36,823 nt of DNA from JBGTIS01 sp041745535. GTDB lineage: Bacteria; Bacteroidota; Bacteroidia; Cytophagales; Cyclobacteriaceae. This document shows, in pieces, positions 1-7,713 of this stretch. Position numbers and translations under genes: made by a program. Below the pieces are notes generated by a model that ran no database searches, was not told the origin of the DNA, and saw nothing but the letters and a program-made list of their open reading frames with translations. The number at the start of each line of letters is the position of its first letter. The stretch's first letter is position 1. The stretch is from NCBI GenBank assembly GCA_041745535.1, contig JBGTIS010000350.1, forward strand, positions 1-36,823, read 5' to 3'.

Positions 1-16
1 AAAAAAGGAGTGCGAC

Positions 17-973
17 ATGGATTACAAAGACTATTATAAAATATTAGGAGTAAATAAAAGCGCTTCTCAGGATGAAATTAAAAAAGCTTACCGCAAGCTG
101 GCTGTAAAATACCATCCGGATAAAAATCCGGATAATAAGAAAGCGGAAGAAAAGTTTAAAGAAATTTCCGAAGCTTATGAAGTATTAAAAGATCCTGAAA
201 AGCGGAAAAAATATGACGAACTGGGTGCTAACTGGAAGTATTACGAACAGCAGGGTGCCAGCGGTGGTGGTTATGGGGGTTCACCCTTTGGTGGCCGTGG
301 CGGAACGCGGGTAGAGTTTGATGGCGATATGTTCGGTGGCGGATTTTCCGATTTTTTCAAAAGCTTTTTTGGCGGTAGTGCTGGCTATACTTCGTATGGT
401 CCTGGTGCCGGAGCCGGTAGAAGAGGCGACGGCTCGTATGCCTTTAAGGGCCAGGATCAGGAAGCCCAGATGAGCATTAGCCTGGAGGATGCCTATCAGG
501 GGGTAACCAAACTCGTAAATGTAAATGGAAATCAGTTGCGATTAAAAATCAAAGCGGGTATTAAAGACGGACAAACATTGCGTTTGAAAGGAAAAGGCGC
601 TCCCGGCATGAATGGCGCCCCGGCAGGCGACCTGTACCTGAAAATTCAGCTAAATACCCATCCTGATTTTGAGCGCAAGGAAGATGATTTGTACACCGAC
701 CTGCCGGTTGATTTGTATACTGCCGTTCTGGGCGGGAAAACCACCATAAAAACGCTGAAAGGCGAGGTAACCATTACGTTGCCGAAAGGCACTGAAAATG
801 GTAAGGTACTGCGGCTGAAAGATTTGGGCATGCCGCATTATCAGCACGATAACCGGTTTGGTAATTTATATGCCAAAGTAAATATTAGTATTCCCAAAGA
901 TTTATCAGAAGAGGAAGTTGAATTATTTAAAAAATTGCGACAATTGCATCAAAAGAAATACAGCTATGCTTAG
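17..973 (+). CDS. cbpA: DnaJ/CbpA-type Hsp40 co-chaperone
   Basis: This is an Hsp40 co-chaperone that should stimulate the ATPase of DnaK in the cytoplasm. The first 70 residues are a J domain with the HPD tripeptide at residues 33-35. A Gly/Phe-rich linker (about residues 80-145) and a DnaJ C-terminal substrate-binding domain follow. There is no CxxCxGxG zinc-finger cluster, so it is the type II (CbpA/DnaJB) class rather than canonical DnaJ. The length of 318 aa is normal for CbpA. The start is supported by an AAGGAG ribosome-binding site six bases upstream. Only 24 bases separate it from the following M50 protease, so the two are probably co-transcribed. The class call is firm; the symbol cbpA is by similarity only. 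Confidence 0.93.
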   Translation: MDYKDYYKILGVNKSASQDEIKKAYRKLAVKYHPDKNPDNKKAEEKFKEISEAYEVLKDPEKRKKYDELGANWKYYEQQGASGGGYGGSPFGGRGGTRVEFDGDMFGGGFSDFFKSFFGGSAGYTSYGPGAGAGRRGDGSYAFKGQDQEAQMSISLEDAYQGVTKLVNVNGNQLRLKIKAGIKDGQTLRLKGKGAPGMNGAPAGDLYLKIQLNTHPDFERKEDDLYTDLPVDLYTAVLGGKTTIKTLKGEVTITLPKGTENGKVLRLKDLGMPHYQHDNRFGNLYAKVNISIPKDLSEEEVELFKKLRQLHQKKYSYA

Positions 974-997
974 GCTGTTTAAATTAATCAGAAACTA

Positions 998-2152
998 ATG
1001 AAGTGGTCGTTATATCTTGGTAAAATTTCGGGAATTAAAGTATTTGTCCATTGGTCGTTTGCCTTGCTGCTGGCCTGGATTGCTTTTGACGCGGCAGGCG
1101 GAGGCGTACTGGAGATAGTTTGGTCAGTGGCTTTTATTCTGGCCATTTTCTTTTGTGTATTTCTGCACGAACTGGGCCATGCACTGGCAGCCCGCCGGTA
1201 TGGCATTGGTACACAGGATATTACGATGCTGCCCATTGGCGGGCTGGCCCGACTGGAGAAAATGCCGGACAATCCCAAACAGGAACTGGTCGTGGCGCTC
1301 GCCGGACCAATGGTAAATTTTGTGCTGGCTGTTATGCTGGTAGCCTGGCTTGCTCTTACCGGTAATGTACCTGATTTTGGAAGTTTGGGAGCGGGTAGTT
1401 CCGGTTTCAGCTACTTCCTTTTCAACCTGCTTTCTGCCAACATCATACTGGCCGTTTTTAATCTGATTCCAGCCTTTCCCATGGATGGCGGGCGGGTATT
1501 ATTGGCCTTATTGTCAATGAAATTATCCAGAGCCAGGGCTACTAAAATCGCCTCATCGGTAGGGCAGGTATTGGCCGTGGCGTTTGTATTTATTGGTTTC
1601 TTTTATAATCCTATGCTGATTTTTATCGGGATATTTATTTTTCTGGGTGCGCAGGCCGAATCCAGCCATGTGCAGGCGCAATCGCTGTTACATACCTATA
1701 AAGTAGCCGATGTGATGATGTATCGCTTCAGCACCCTGCATACTACCCACACGCTGGCAGAGGCAGCAAAATTATTGCTGGAAGGCCAGGAAAAAGACTT
1801 TCTGGTTCAGGAAAATGGAGGAGTAATGGGCACTTTAAGTCGGGCTGAAATAGTGAAAGCTTTGGCAGAACAGGGAGAACAGGTTGAAATAAGCAACATA
1901 ATGGACAGAAAGGTGCATCCCCTGCATCCGGAAATGCCATTGGAAGAGGCGTATCAGTTACTTGTAGAGCGCAATAGCCGAATATTGCCTGTAGTGGACA
2001 ATAACCGGCTGGTAGGCGTGCTGGATCTGGAGAATGTACAGGAATTCATTATGATCAGAACCGCACAGAAAAAGAACAGTAAAGTACAGGCGCCCATCTC
2101 AACCTCGGAAGCGAAATCAGCAAATATTACCGGTGGTACCAGCGTTTTCTAG
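998..2152 (+). CDS. Site-2-protease-like M50 metalloprotease with CBS domains
   Basis: This is an intramembrane zinc metalloprotease of family M50 (SpoIVFB / Rip3-like subgroup). The HELGH zinc motif is at residues 57-61 inside a membrane segment. The third zinc ligand is expected in the second motif FPMDGGRVL (Asp163). About six hydrophobic segments fill residues 15-220. A cytoplasmic C-terminal half of roughly residues 230-355 looks like a pair of CBS domains, which in this family sense nucleotides or regulate the protease. It lacks the PDZ domain of RseP. The length of 384 aa is usual for the CBS-bearing group. It follows the co-chaperone gene by 24 bases, so the two probably form an operon. 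The substrate cannot be predicted. Confidence 0.92.
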   Translation: MKWSLYLGKISGIKVFVHWSFALLLAWIAFDAAGGGVLEIVWSVAFILAIFFCVFLHELGHALAARRYGIGTQDITMLPIGGLARLEKMPDNPKQELVVALAGPMVNFVLAVMLVAWLALTGNVPDFGSLGAGSSGFSYFLFNLLSANIILAVFNLIPAFPMDGGRVLLALLSMKLSRARATKIASSVGQVLAVAFVFIGFFYNPMLIFIGIFIFLGAQAESSHVQAQSLLHTYKVADVMMYRFSTLHTTHTLAEAAKLLLEGQEKDFLVQENGGVMGTLSRAEIVKALAEQGEQVEISNIMDRKVHPLHPEMPLEEAYQLLVERNSRILPVVDNNRLVGVLDLENVQEFIMIRTAQKKNSKVQAPISTSEAKSANITGGTSVF

Positions 2153-2195
2153 CTGACTAAAAATTTCTCTTGCTGAAAAAGGTTGGCAAATGGTG

Positions 2196-2225
2196 TTTGT
2201 GTAAAAAAAATTATTTGTAAGTTTG
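2196..2225 (+). promoter_or_regulatory. Bacteroidota-type promoter of the tRNA-Pro gene
   Basis: TTTG at 2196-2199 and TAAGTTTG at 2218-2225 match the primary-sigma consensus of Bacteroidota (TTTG, about 19 bases, TAnnTTTG), with an 18-base spacer. Transcription would begin near 2232, about 37 bases before the mature tRNA. Its position between a finished operon and a lone tRNA supports the call. Confidence 0.7.
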
Positions 2226-2249
2226 CAGTCCCAAATTTCGGAGAATTCC

Positions 2250-2263
2250 ACCGCTTCGGCGGT
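2250..2263 (+). other. UUCG-tetraloop hairpin in the tRNA 5' leader
   Basis: The sequence accgc-ttcg-gcggt forms a five-base-pair stem closed by a UUCG tetraloop. It lies between the predicted transcription start and the first base of the tRNA, five bases before the acceptor stem. It could act as a folding or RNase P/E processing element in the precursor. It has no T-run, so it is not a terminator. Confidence 0.5.
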
Positions 2264-2268
2264 CCGAT

Positions 2269-2343
2269 CGGGATGTAGCGCAGCCCGGTTAGCGCACCAC
2301 GTTAGGGACGTGGGGGTCGCTGGTTCGAATCCAGTCATCCCGA
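2269..2343 (+). tRNA. tRNA-Pro, anticodon AGG
   Basis: A full cloverleaf can be drawn by hand. The acceptor stem is CGGGATG/CATCCCG (2269-2275 with 2336-2342) with discriminator A2343. The D stem is GCGC/GCGC. The anticodon stem CCACG/CGTGG (2297-2301 with 2309-2313) encloses the loop TTAGGGA, giving anticodon AGG at 2304-2306. The variable loop is short and the T arm has GGTTCGAATCC geometry. The C1-G72 first pair and G35-G36-G37 are proline identity features. The CCA end is not encoded. Adenine at position 34 is unusual for bacteria. The gene stands alone with its own promoter and terminator. Confidence 0.93.
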
Positions 2344-2366
2344 CTTAGCACAAATCAAAACTTATC

Positions 2367-2406
2367 AAAACCCTCTAAATTGTATGTTTAGAGGGTTTTT
2401 TGTTTT
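2367..2406 (+). terminator. Rho-independent terminator after tRNA-Pro
   Basis: AAAACCCTCTAAA (2367-2379) pairs perfectly with TTTAGAGGGTTTT (2387-2399) around a seven-base loop and runs into a T-rich tract. This is a 13-base-pair stem located 23 bases after the tRNA. Confidence 0.88.
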
Positions 2407-2639
2407 AATATCCTTCCAAAATATTCAATCGGGCGCCAAGCGCTTTTCTCAATACTTTGCGGCCGTCGCACGGGTGAACTAATCGGTTGTTAGAAAAGCT
2501 TAAAATTTATACACTAATAAAACAAAGGGCACTAAGCATGACAAAGATTTCAGAAGAGTATCTTACCTTTTGCGCACCTGCGACATGTTATTGTTTACCG
2601 ACCAGGTACAGGAAGCTGTTAATTCGGCTCAAATCTATC

Positions 2640-2864
2640 GTAACTGTAGAAAAAAAGCAATTTAAAGAACTCATACAGATCATCAAGCAAGCTCGCCACA
2701 AAGCCATCTAAGCGGTCAATACAGAACTTATCAATCTGTACTGGCAGGTGGGAGAATATATCAATCTCAGAATTACCAGCGATGCGTGGGGCGATGCAGT
2801 GGTCGGTCAATTGGCAGAATACCCGCAAAAAAATGAGTCTGATTTGAAGGGTTTTTCTGATGCG
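2640..2864 (+). pseudogene. DUF1016 (YhcG N-terminal domain) remnant
   Basis: Reading the frame that begins near 2487 through a TAA at 2709-2711 gives a peptide with the hallmarks of the DUF1016 N-terminal domain of YhcG-type PDDEXK nucleases: a stretch reading LINLYWQVGEYI, then WGDAVVGQLAEY and SDLKGFS. Only about 70 residues of this domain are present. The C-terminal nuclease domain is absent. At about 2864 the reading frame passes without a break into alpha-galactosidase sequence, so this is a recombination scar, not a gene. What precedes 2640 in the same frame is not recognisable. Confidence 0.65.
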
Positions 2865-3236
2865 GATGGCTGGTTTGCCAATAAATATCCCCGAAATGGC
2901 GACAATGCTGGTTTGGGCGACTGACAGGAAAACCACAAAAAGCTGCCCAATGGCATTTCTACTCTGGTGGAGGAAGCAAAAGCCAATGAGGTGAAATTCG
3001 GCATCTGGATTGAACCGGAAATGGTGAACCCAAAAAGCGAGTTATACGAAAAGCACTCCCACTTGGTGATCAAACAACCCATAAAATTCCGTACTGATGT
3101 GGCCATGATGCGCGAACTGGGTTTCGATATTGTAGTTGATGAACTGGAACCCAATGACCTGGAATTCTGCCAGCAGGTGATTGAAAATTATAACGCCATT
3201 AAACAAATTATCTGGCAGAGCGATCAGTACCGTCTG
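2865..3236 (+). pseudogene. GH36 alpha-galactosidase remnant
   Basis: In the same frame as the preceding remnant the translation reads DGWFANKYPRNGDNAGLGD, a TGA where the family has Trp, then KFGIWIEPEMVNPKSELY. These are core motifs of GH36 alpha-galactosidases. After the HSHLVIKQP stretch it jumps to FRTDVAMMRELGFDIVVDEL and ends near QSDQYRL, which belongs far downstream in the family. The middle, including the WDMNR-type catalytic aspartate region, is missing. It has at least one nonsense codon, an internal deletion and no start, so it is clearly dead. Sequence after 3236 is too degraded to assign. Confidence 0.75.
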
Positions 3237-3471
3237 GCCATTCTGGGTGGCGCGGTAGTTCTTGCTGTTCGGCCTGGTGGCCGACGTGGCAGGATCAGTT
3301 CAGTCTTCTTTCGTGGTACTGCTGGTTTGTTGGGCCTACCCATCTTATCGCGGTGTAAACCTACCAGGTTTGCCGCTCAGATTTAACTGTGTAAGACTAT
3401 AAAAGCATAAAGCAAAATTTATTCAAGAAAAAAATATTTTTAAAAGTCTACTTAATTTATAGAGTTATACA

Positions 3472-3479
3472 TATATTTG
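3472..3479 (+). promoter_or_regulatory. Candidate -7 element upstream of the phosphate operon
   Basis: TATATTTG fits the TAnnTTTG -7 consensus of Bacteroidota and lies about 115 bases before the outer-membrane barrel gene in an AT-rich stretch. No good TTTG partner is found at the expected distance, so the promoter may be activator-dependent. Confidence is modest because the region is very AT-rich. Confidence 0.35.
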
Positions 3480-3488
3480 TGATACTAA

Positions 3489-3515
3489 TCTATAAAATTT
3501 ATAGACTATATAGTC
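3489..3515 (+). promoter_or_regulatory. Overlapping palindromes, candidate operator of the phosphate operon
   Basis: Two perfect palindromes overlap by two bases: TCTATAAA-A-TTTATAGA (3489-3505) and GACTATATAGTC (3504-3515). A partial copy, AATTTATAGA, occurs at about 3454-3463, before the candidate -7 element. The arrangement, 80-105 bases before the first gene of a pst-type operon, suggests a regulator site. It does not look like the E. coli Pho box. The binding protein is unknown. Confidence 0.4.
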
Positions 3516-3594
3516 TTTAGTATTTATTTAATCGGACATAAACCATGCAGGTTGTACAGATTAATATAGCTGTTTCCTGTGAATAATTAATACG

Positions 3595-4923
3595 ATGGCT
3601 AAAACAGGCACACTTTTATTAACACTGATATTACTTGTAGCACCAAAGGTTATTTGGGCCCAGGTTGATTCCAGCACTAATTCCTCCATACGGAAAGACA
3701 GTTTTTCTATAGCCCTGGAATTCAGGCCCCGCACCGAATTTCGCGATGGTTACCGGCAGTTGCGCACCGATACCACTCATTTCGCCTTCTTTACCGAACA
3801 AAGAAGCAGGTTGTATATTAACTATCGGCGAGAAGGTTTCATTTTTCATACTTCTGTACAGGACGTCAGGGTTTGGGGCGAACAGGACCCCCGGGCTACC
3901 GAAGGCACGCTGCAAATTTTTGAGGCTTATGTGGAGCCAACCCTCACCAAAGAACTATCAGTGCGGATCGGCAGACAAAAAATTATGTATGACAATCAGC
4001 GCCTTTTTGCCCAGAACGACTGGCGGCAAACGGGTGGAGCGCACGATGCGGTTCGGTTTATGTACAAAAAGAAAGGGCTGGAAGCAGACGTGATCGGCGC
4101 TTTCAACCAGGAAAAAGGTGCGCAGAACCGGGCATTCGGAACCGATTTCTCTCCGGGCTTTGACAACTATAAGGTATTGCTGGCTAATTTCGTCCGTTAT
4201 CAAACTTCCAAAGGAAGTGTTCTGACGGCCATTAATGCCACCGATGCTTTTCAGGATCAGAATAGTTCAGAAAAACCGCATTGGCGTTTTACCAGTGGCG
4301 GTCGGATAGAGCATACCACCCAAAATAAATTATACCTCACCCTGGCTGCCTATTACCAGTATGGCAGCACGCCGAATGGAAAAGATTTGCGTGCCTGGTA
4401 TTTGCAGCCGGAGGTAAAATATACCGCGCCACAGCACTGGGTTTTTTCGCTGGGAGCGGAAATCTTTAGTGGCGATGAAGCACTGAACCCCACCCAAACT
4501 TCACATTCCTTCGATGCTTTGTATGGGGTAAACCACCGCTTCCTGGGTGCCATGGACTATTTTACCCGGTTTCCCGGCGATATGAATAATGCCGGCATCG
4601 TAAATCCCTATTTATTTGCCTTTTACACTATAAACAAAAAGCTTACCCTGAGGGCCGATAGCCACCTGTTTTACTCACAGAATCGTTTTGTTCCTGAGGG
4701 CGAAAATCAGGCAATCAATAAATTTCTGGGTTTTGAAAATGATCTGCTCGTGCGCTTTAAACCCAATGCGATTACAGAACTCAATCTGGGATATTCTTAT
4801 GCGCTGGTAACCCAATCAATGGAATATATAAAAGGAGGAGGAGATAGCAGTTTGTTTCAAAGCTGGGCTTTTCTGATGATCACTTTTACCCCTGAGCTGT
4901 TTCACTGGGACCACGCTTATTAA
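3595..4923 (+). CDS. Alginate-export-like outer-membrane beta-barrel (porin)
   Basis: The product is 442 aa with an N-terminal signal peptide (about residues 1-22, cleaved after a VIWAQ-like site). The rest is made of alternating beta strands ending in an aromatic-containing tail. The stretch SVQDVRVWGEQDP and the following GRQKIMYDNQRLF are typical of the alginate-export (AlgE-like) barrel domain family. Members are 16-18-stranded outer-membrane channels for anionic solutes. It lies 60 bases upstream of pstS, so I infer that it admits phosphate or an anionic phosphorylated compound to the periplasm, replacing the role of OprP-type porins. The barrel call is secure; the substrate is inferred from context. 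Confidence 0.82.
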   Translation: MAKTGTLLLTLILLVAPKVIWAQVDSSTNSSIRKDSFSIALEFRPRTEFRDGYRQLRTDTTHFAFFTEQRSRLYINYRREGFIFHTSVQDVRVWGEQDPRATEGTLQIFEAYVEPTLTKELSVRIGRQKIMYDNQRLFAQNDWRQTGGAHDAVRFMYKKKGLEADVIGAFNQEKGAQNRAFGTDFSPGFDNYKVLLANFVRYQTSKGSVLTAINATDAFQDQNSSEKPHWRFTSGGRIEHTTQNKLYLTLAAYYQYGSTPNGKDLRAWYLQPEVKYTAPQHWVFSLGAEIFSGDEALNPTQTSHSFDALYGVNHRFLGAMDYFTRFPGDMNNAGIVNPYLFAFYTINKKLTLRADSHLFYSQNRFVPEGENQAINKFLGFENDLLVRFKPNAITELNLGYSYALVTQSMEYIKGGGDSSLFQSWAFLMITFTPELFHWDHAY

Positions 4924-4983
4924 TTTTTGCTTAATTACTCTACTAAAACTATAGAATAAATATATTATTAATACAGAACCAAA

Positions 4984-5949
4984 ATGAAAAAAACAATTTA
5001 TATCATAGCCCTTTTTACCCTTTTAACCGGAGGATTATGGTCATGCGACTCCACGCACGATCAGTCGGCATCCGATCAATCTGAGGCAGGAACCCTAAAA
5101 GGTACCATCAGTATGTCAGGTGCCTTTGCCCTGTATCCACTCGCCAATGTATGGGCTGAAGAATTTCGCAAAGAATATCCCGATGTAAGGATTAATATTT
5201 CAGGCGGCGGGGCCGGAAAGGGGATGGCTGACGTACTGGCCGGTGCCGCCGATCTGGGGATGTTTTCCCGAGAAATTACCCAGGCAGAAAAAGACAAAGG
5301 CGTTTGGTGGCTATCGGTAACCAAAGATGCGGTAATCCCCACCATGAGTGGAAAAAATCCAATGCTCGGTAAAATAAAATCTGAGGGATTAACCCGGCAG
5401 GAACTCAGTGCCTATTTCCTGGGCGATGGTGACAAAAAATGGAAAAATTCAAATACGCAGGTCAATGTATTTACCCGGTCCGATGCTTCCGGAGCGGCAG
5501 CTACCTGGGCACAATACCTGGGCGCCGAGGCACAGGAAGCCCTGAAAGGAATTGCCGTTTACGGAGATCCCGGCCTTGCCGATGCGGTTAAAAACGATCC
5601 GAATGCCATTGGCTTCAACAATATTATTTATGTGTATGACCTGAATTCAGGCGAGAAATATCCGGGAATAGAAGTGGTGCCCATTGATGTGAATGAAAAC
5701 GGAAAAATTGATCCGGACGAAGATTTTTATGACAGTATAGATGCCATCACCAAAGCCATTGCAGCAGGAAAGTACCCTTCGCCGCCAGCACGGGAACTGT
5801 ACCTGATTGCCAAAGGTGCACCCACCCGGCCTGAGGTAAGAGCCTTTCTGAGCTGGATTCTGGACAAAGGACAGGCTTTTGTAGAAGAAAACGGCTATAT
5901 CCTGCTCAACAGCAATACAATAGAAACACAAAAGCAAAAATTTAAATAA
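4984..5949 (+). CDS. pstS: PstS-type phosphate-binding lipoprotein
   Basis: This is the periplasmic phosphate-binding component of the Pst ABC importer. A lipoprotein signal ends at LWSC with Cys21, so it is tethered by lipid. Residues around 60-110 carry SGGGAGKGMADVLAGAADLG, matching the PstS phosphate-contacting loop that follows a short leading strand. A later RSDASGAAATWAQYL stretch (near residue 160) forms the second ligand loop. The length of 321 aa is normal. It ends one base before pstC. Being encoded directly before two permeases and an ATPase confirms the assignment. Regulation by phosphate starvation is expected from the family, not seen. Confidence 0.92.
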   Translation: MKKTIYIIALFTLLTGGLWSCDSTHDQSASDQSEAGTLKGTISMSGAFALYPLANVWAEEFRKEYPDVRINISGGGAGKGMADVLAGAADLGMFSREITQAEKDKGVWWLSVTKDAVIPTMSGKNPMLGKIKSEGLTRQELSAYFLGDGDKKWKNSNTQVNVFTRSDASGAAATWAQYLGAEAQEALKGIAVYGDPGLADAVKNDPNAIGFNNIIYVYDLNSGEKYPGIEVVPIDVNENGKIDPDEDFYDSIDAITKAIAAGKYPSPPARELYLIAKGAPTRPEVRAFLSWILDKGQAFVEENGYILLNSNTIETQKQKFK

Positions 5950-5950
5950 C

Positions 5951-6844
5951 ATGCAACTCACCATAAGACGAACGCAGGAATACCTGCGAAAAGGCTGGAT
6001 GCAGCTCGTGCTGATCGCAGTGCTGACGCTACCTTTCGCTATAGGATCGTCCTTGTTATTCAAGGCCTGGCCCCTGATTTCCTTCTCCGCAATAGGCGAG
6101 GTATTATTTGGTTCTGTGTGGATGCCCGGACAGGGTAAATTTGGCCTGTGGCCGTTTATCAGCAGTTCCATTATCATCACCTTATCCGGTTTGGTAATTA
6201 TGGTACCGATATGCCTGGCAGCAGCATTGTATATTACCCAGTATTCGCCTCTTTGGCTGTCGCGAATGCTGCGGTCGGTCATTGATATTCTGGCCGGAAT
6301 TCCTTCGGTAATCTTTGGCTTATGGGGCATTATTACGGTGGTGCCCCTGGTGGCCGAATGGGCCGGTTCTTCCGGAGCGGAAAATGCTTCCGGGTATTCC
6401 ATCATCGCCGCAGCGGTGGTGATGTCTGTTTCGGTAATGCCTTTTGTGTTGAACATGCTGATTGAGCTTTTTGAATCGGTAGCCATCGAGCTGAAAGAAA
6501 CGGCTCTTTCATTGGGTGCCAGCTACTGGCAAACCATTAAAGACGTAATTCTGAAGAAAACAAGGCCGGGTATTACAGCCGCTTTTACTTTGGGTATCAG
6601 CAAGGGTTTTGGCGAAACTATTGCCGTACTAATGGTAGTAGGAAACGTGGTACAGGTACCTGCCGGCCTGTTTGATGCCGGATACCCACTGCCGGCGCTG
6701 CTGGCCAATAACTATGGCGAAATGATGTCTGTTCCCCTGTACGATGCCGCTTTAATGCTTTCCGCGCTCATTTTACTGCTCATCGTGATCTTTTTCAATT
6801 ACCTGGCCCATACGGTGATCCGGTATTACCAGACTAAAGTTTAA
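5951..6844 (+). CDS. pstC: Phosphate ABC transporter permease PstC
   Basis: This is an inner-membrane permease with six hydrophobic segments over 297 aa. The cytoplasmic coupling (EAA) loop is recognisable as ELKETALSLGASYWQTIKDV (about residues 180-199), followed by an ISKGFGETIAVLMVVGN segment that is characteristic of PstC. It starts one base after pstS and its stop codon overlaps the next ATG (TAATG), so translation is coupled. It pairs with PstA to form the phosphate channel. Confidence 0.92.
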   Translation: MQLTIRRTQEYLRKGWMQLVLIAVLTLPFAIGSSLLFKAWPLISFSAIGEVLFGSVWMPGQGKFGLWPFISSSIIITLSGLVIMVPICLAAALYITQYSPLWLSRMLRSVIDILAGIPSVIFGLWGIITVVPLVAEWAGSSGAENASGYSIIAAAVVMSVSVMPFVLNMLIELFESVAIELKETALSLGASYWQTIKDVILKKTRPGITAAFTLGISKGFGETIAVLMVVGNVVQVPAGLFDAGYPLPALLANNYGEMMSVPLYDAALMLSALILLLIVIFFNYLAHTVIRYYQTKV

Positions 6845-7713
6845 TGGTTACATCCATGCAAGTACGAAGGAAACATCTCGAGGAAAAAATAATGAAGCAG
6901 GTACTGGCTGCCTTTACACTGCTCATAGTATTAATTTTATTCAGTATCCTGGGAGGAATTATGATCAAAGGTCTTCCGGCCCTGAGCTGGGAAATTCTTA
7001 CGCAGGTGCCCAAAGGAGGATATTATTTTGGAAAAGAAGGCGGTATTCTGAATGCCATTGTAGGCTCTCTGTACCTGGCCATCGGGGCATCTGTTATTGC
7101 CTGCCTCATCAGTATTCCGGTGGCCTTATTTCTCCATACCTATTTATTTTCATTTCCAAAGTGGCAGAAAAGGATTCGTTTGTGGCTGGATGTGCTCTGG
7201 GGCGTGCCCCCCATTGTATATGGTGCTTTTGGCTTTAACCTCATGCTTTTTATGGGATGGCAAAGCTCTTTGCTGGCAGCCATCATCACTGTTTCGCTGT
7301 TGATTAGCCCGGTAATGATCCGGGCCATGGACGAAAGCCTGCAGCATATAGCAGGCGGCCTGTACGAATCGGCGCTTTCACTGGGATTTTACAAGGCCGA
7401 AACCGGATTTAAGTTTCTGTTCCGGCAGGCACTTCCCGGGGTTGCTACAGCTTTCCTGCTGGCACTGGGAAAAGGTATTGGCGATACTGCTTCGGTGCTT
7501 TTCACGGCAGGCTACACCGATTACATCCCCGAAAGCCTTGCTGAACCGGCCGCCACCCTGCCACTGGCGATCTTCTTTCAGCTCAGTTCTCCCATTCCCG
7601 AAGTAAAGGCAAGGGCTTATGCCGCAGCCTTGGTACTAACCCTTATTATTTTAGTCATCAGCCTTGCATCCAGAATCATCAGTAAACAACTTTCTAAAAA
7701 CCGAATTCAATGA
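6844..7713 (+). CDS. pstA: Phosphate ABC transporter permease PstA
   Basis: This is the second permease of the Pst complex, 289 aa with six membrane segments. The coupling loop GLYESALSLGFYKAETGFKF and the later ALGKGIGDTASVLFTAGYTD are the family signatures. The upstream ATG overlaps the pstC stop; ATGs 5 and 16 codons downstream are alternative starts. The end overlaps the start of pstB by four bases (ATGA), so the four pst genes are one transcript. Confidence 0.92.
   Translation: MVTSMQVRRKHLEEKIMKQVLAAFTLLIVLILFSILGGIMIKGLPALSWEILTQVPKGGYYFGKEGGILNAIVGSLYLAIGASVIACLISIPVALFLHTYLFSFPKWQKRIRLWLDVLWGVPPIVYGAFGFNLMLFMGWQSSLLAAIITVSLLISPVMIRAMDESLQHIAGGLYESALSLGFYKAETGFKFLFRQALPGVATAFLLALGKGIGDTASVLFTAGYTDYIPESLAEPAATLPLAIFFQLSSPIPEVKARAYAAALVLTLIILVISLASRIISKQLSKNRIQ

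Noticed and set aside
5647..6486. 279-aa open frame on the minus strand across pstS and pstC
   Set aside because: It is antisense to two clearly functional genes and has no domain-like character; it exists because of codon bias in the sense strand.
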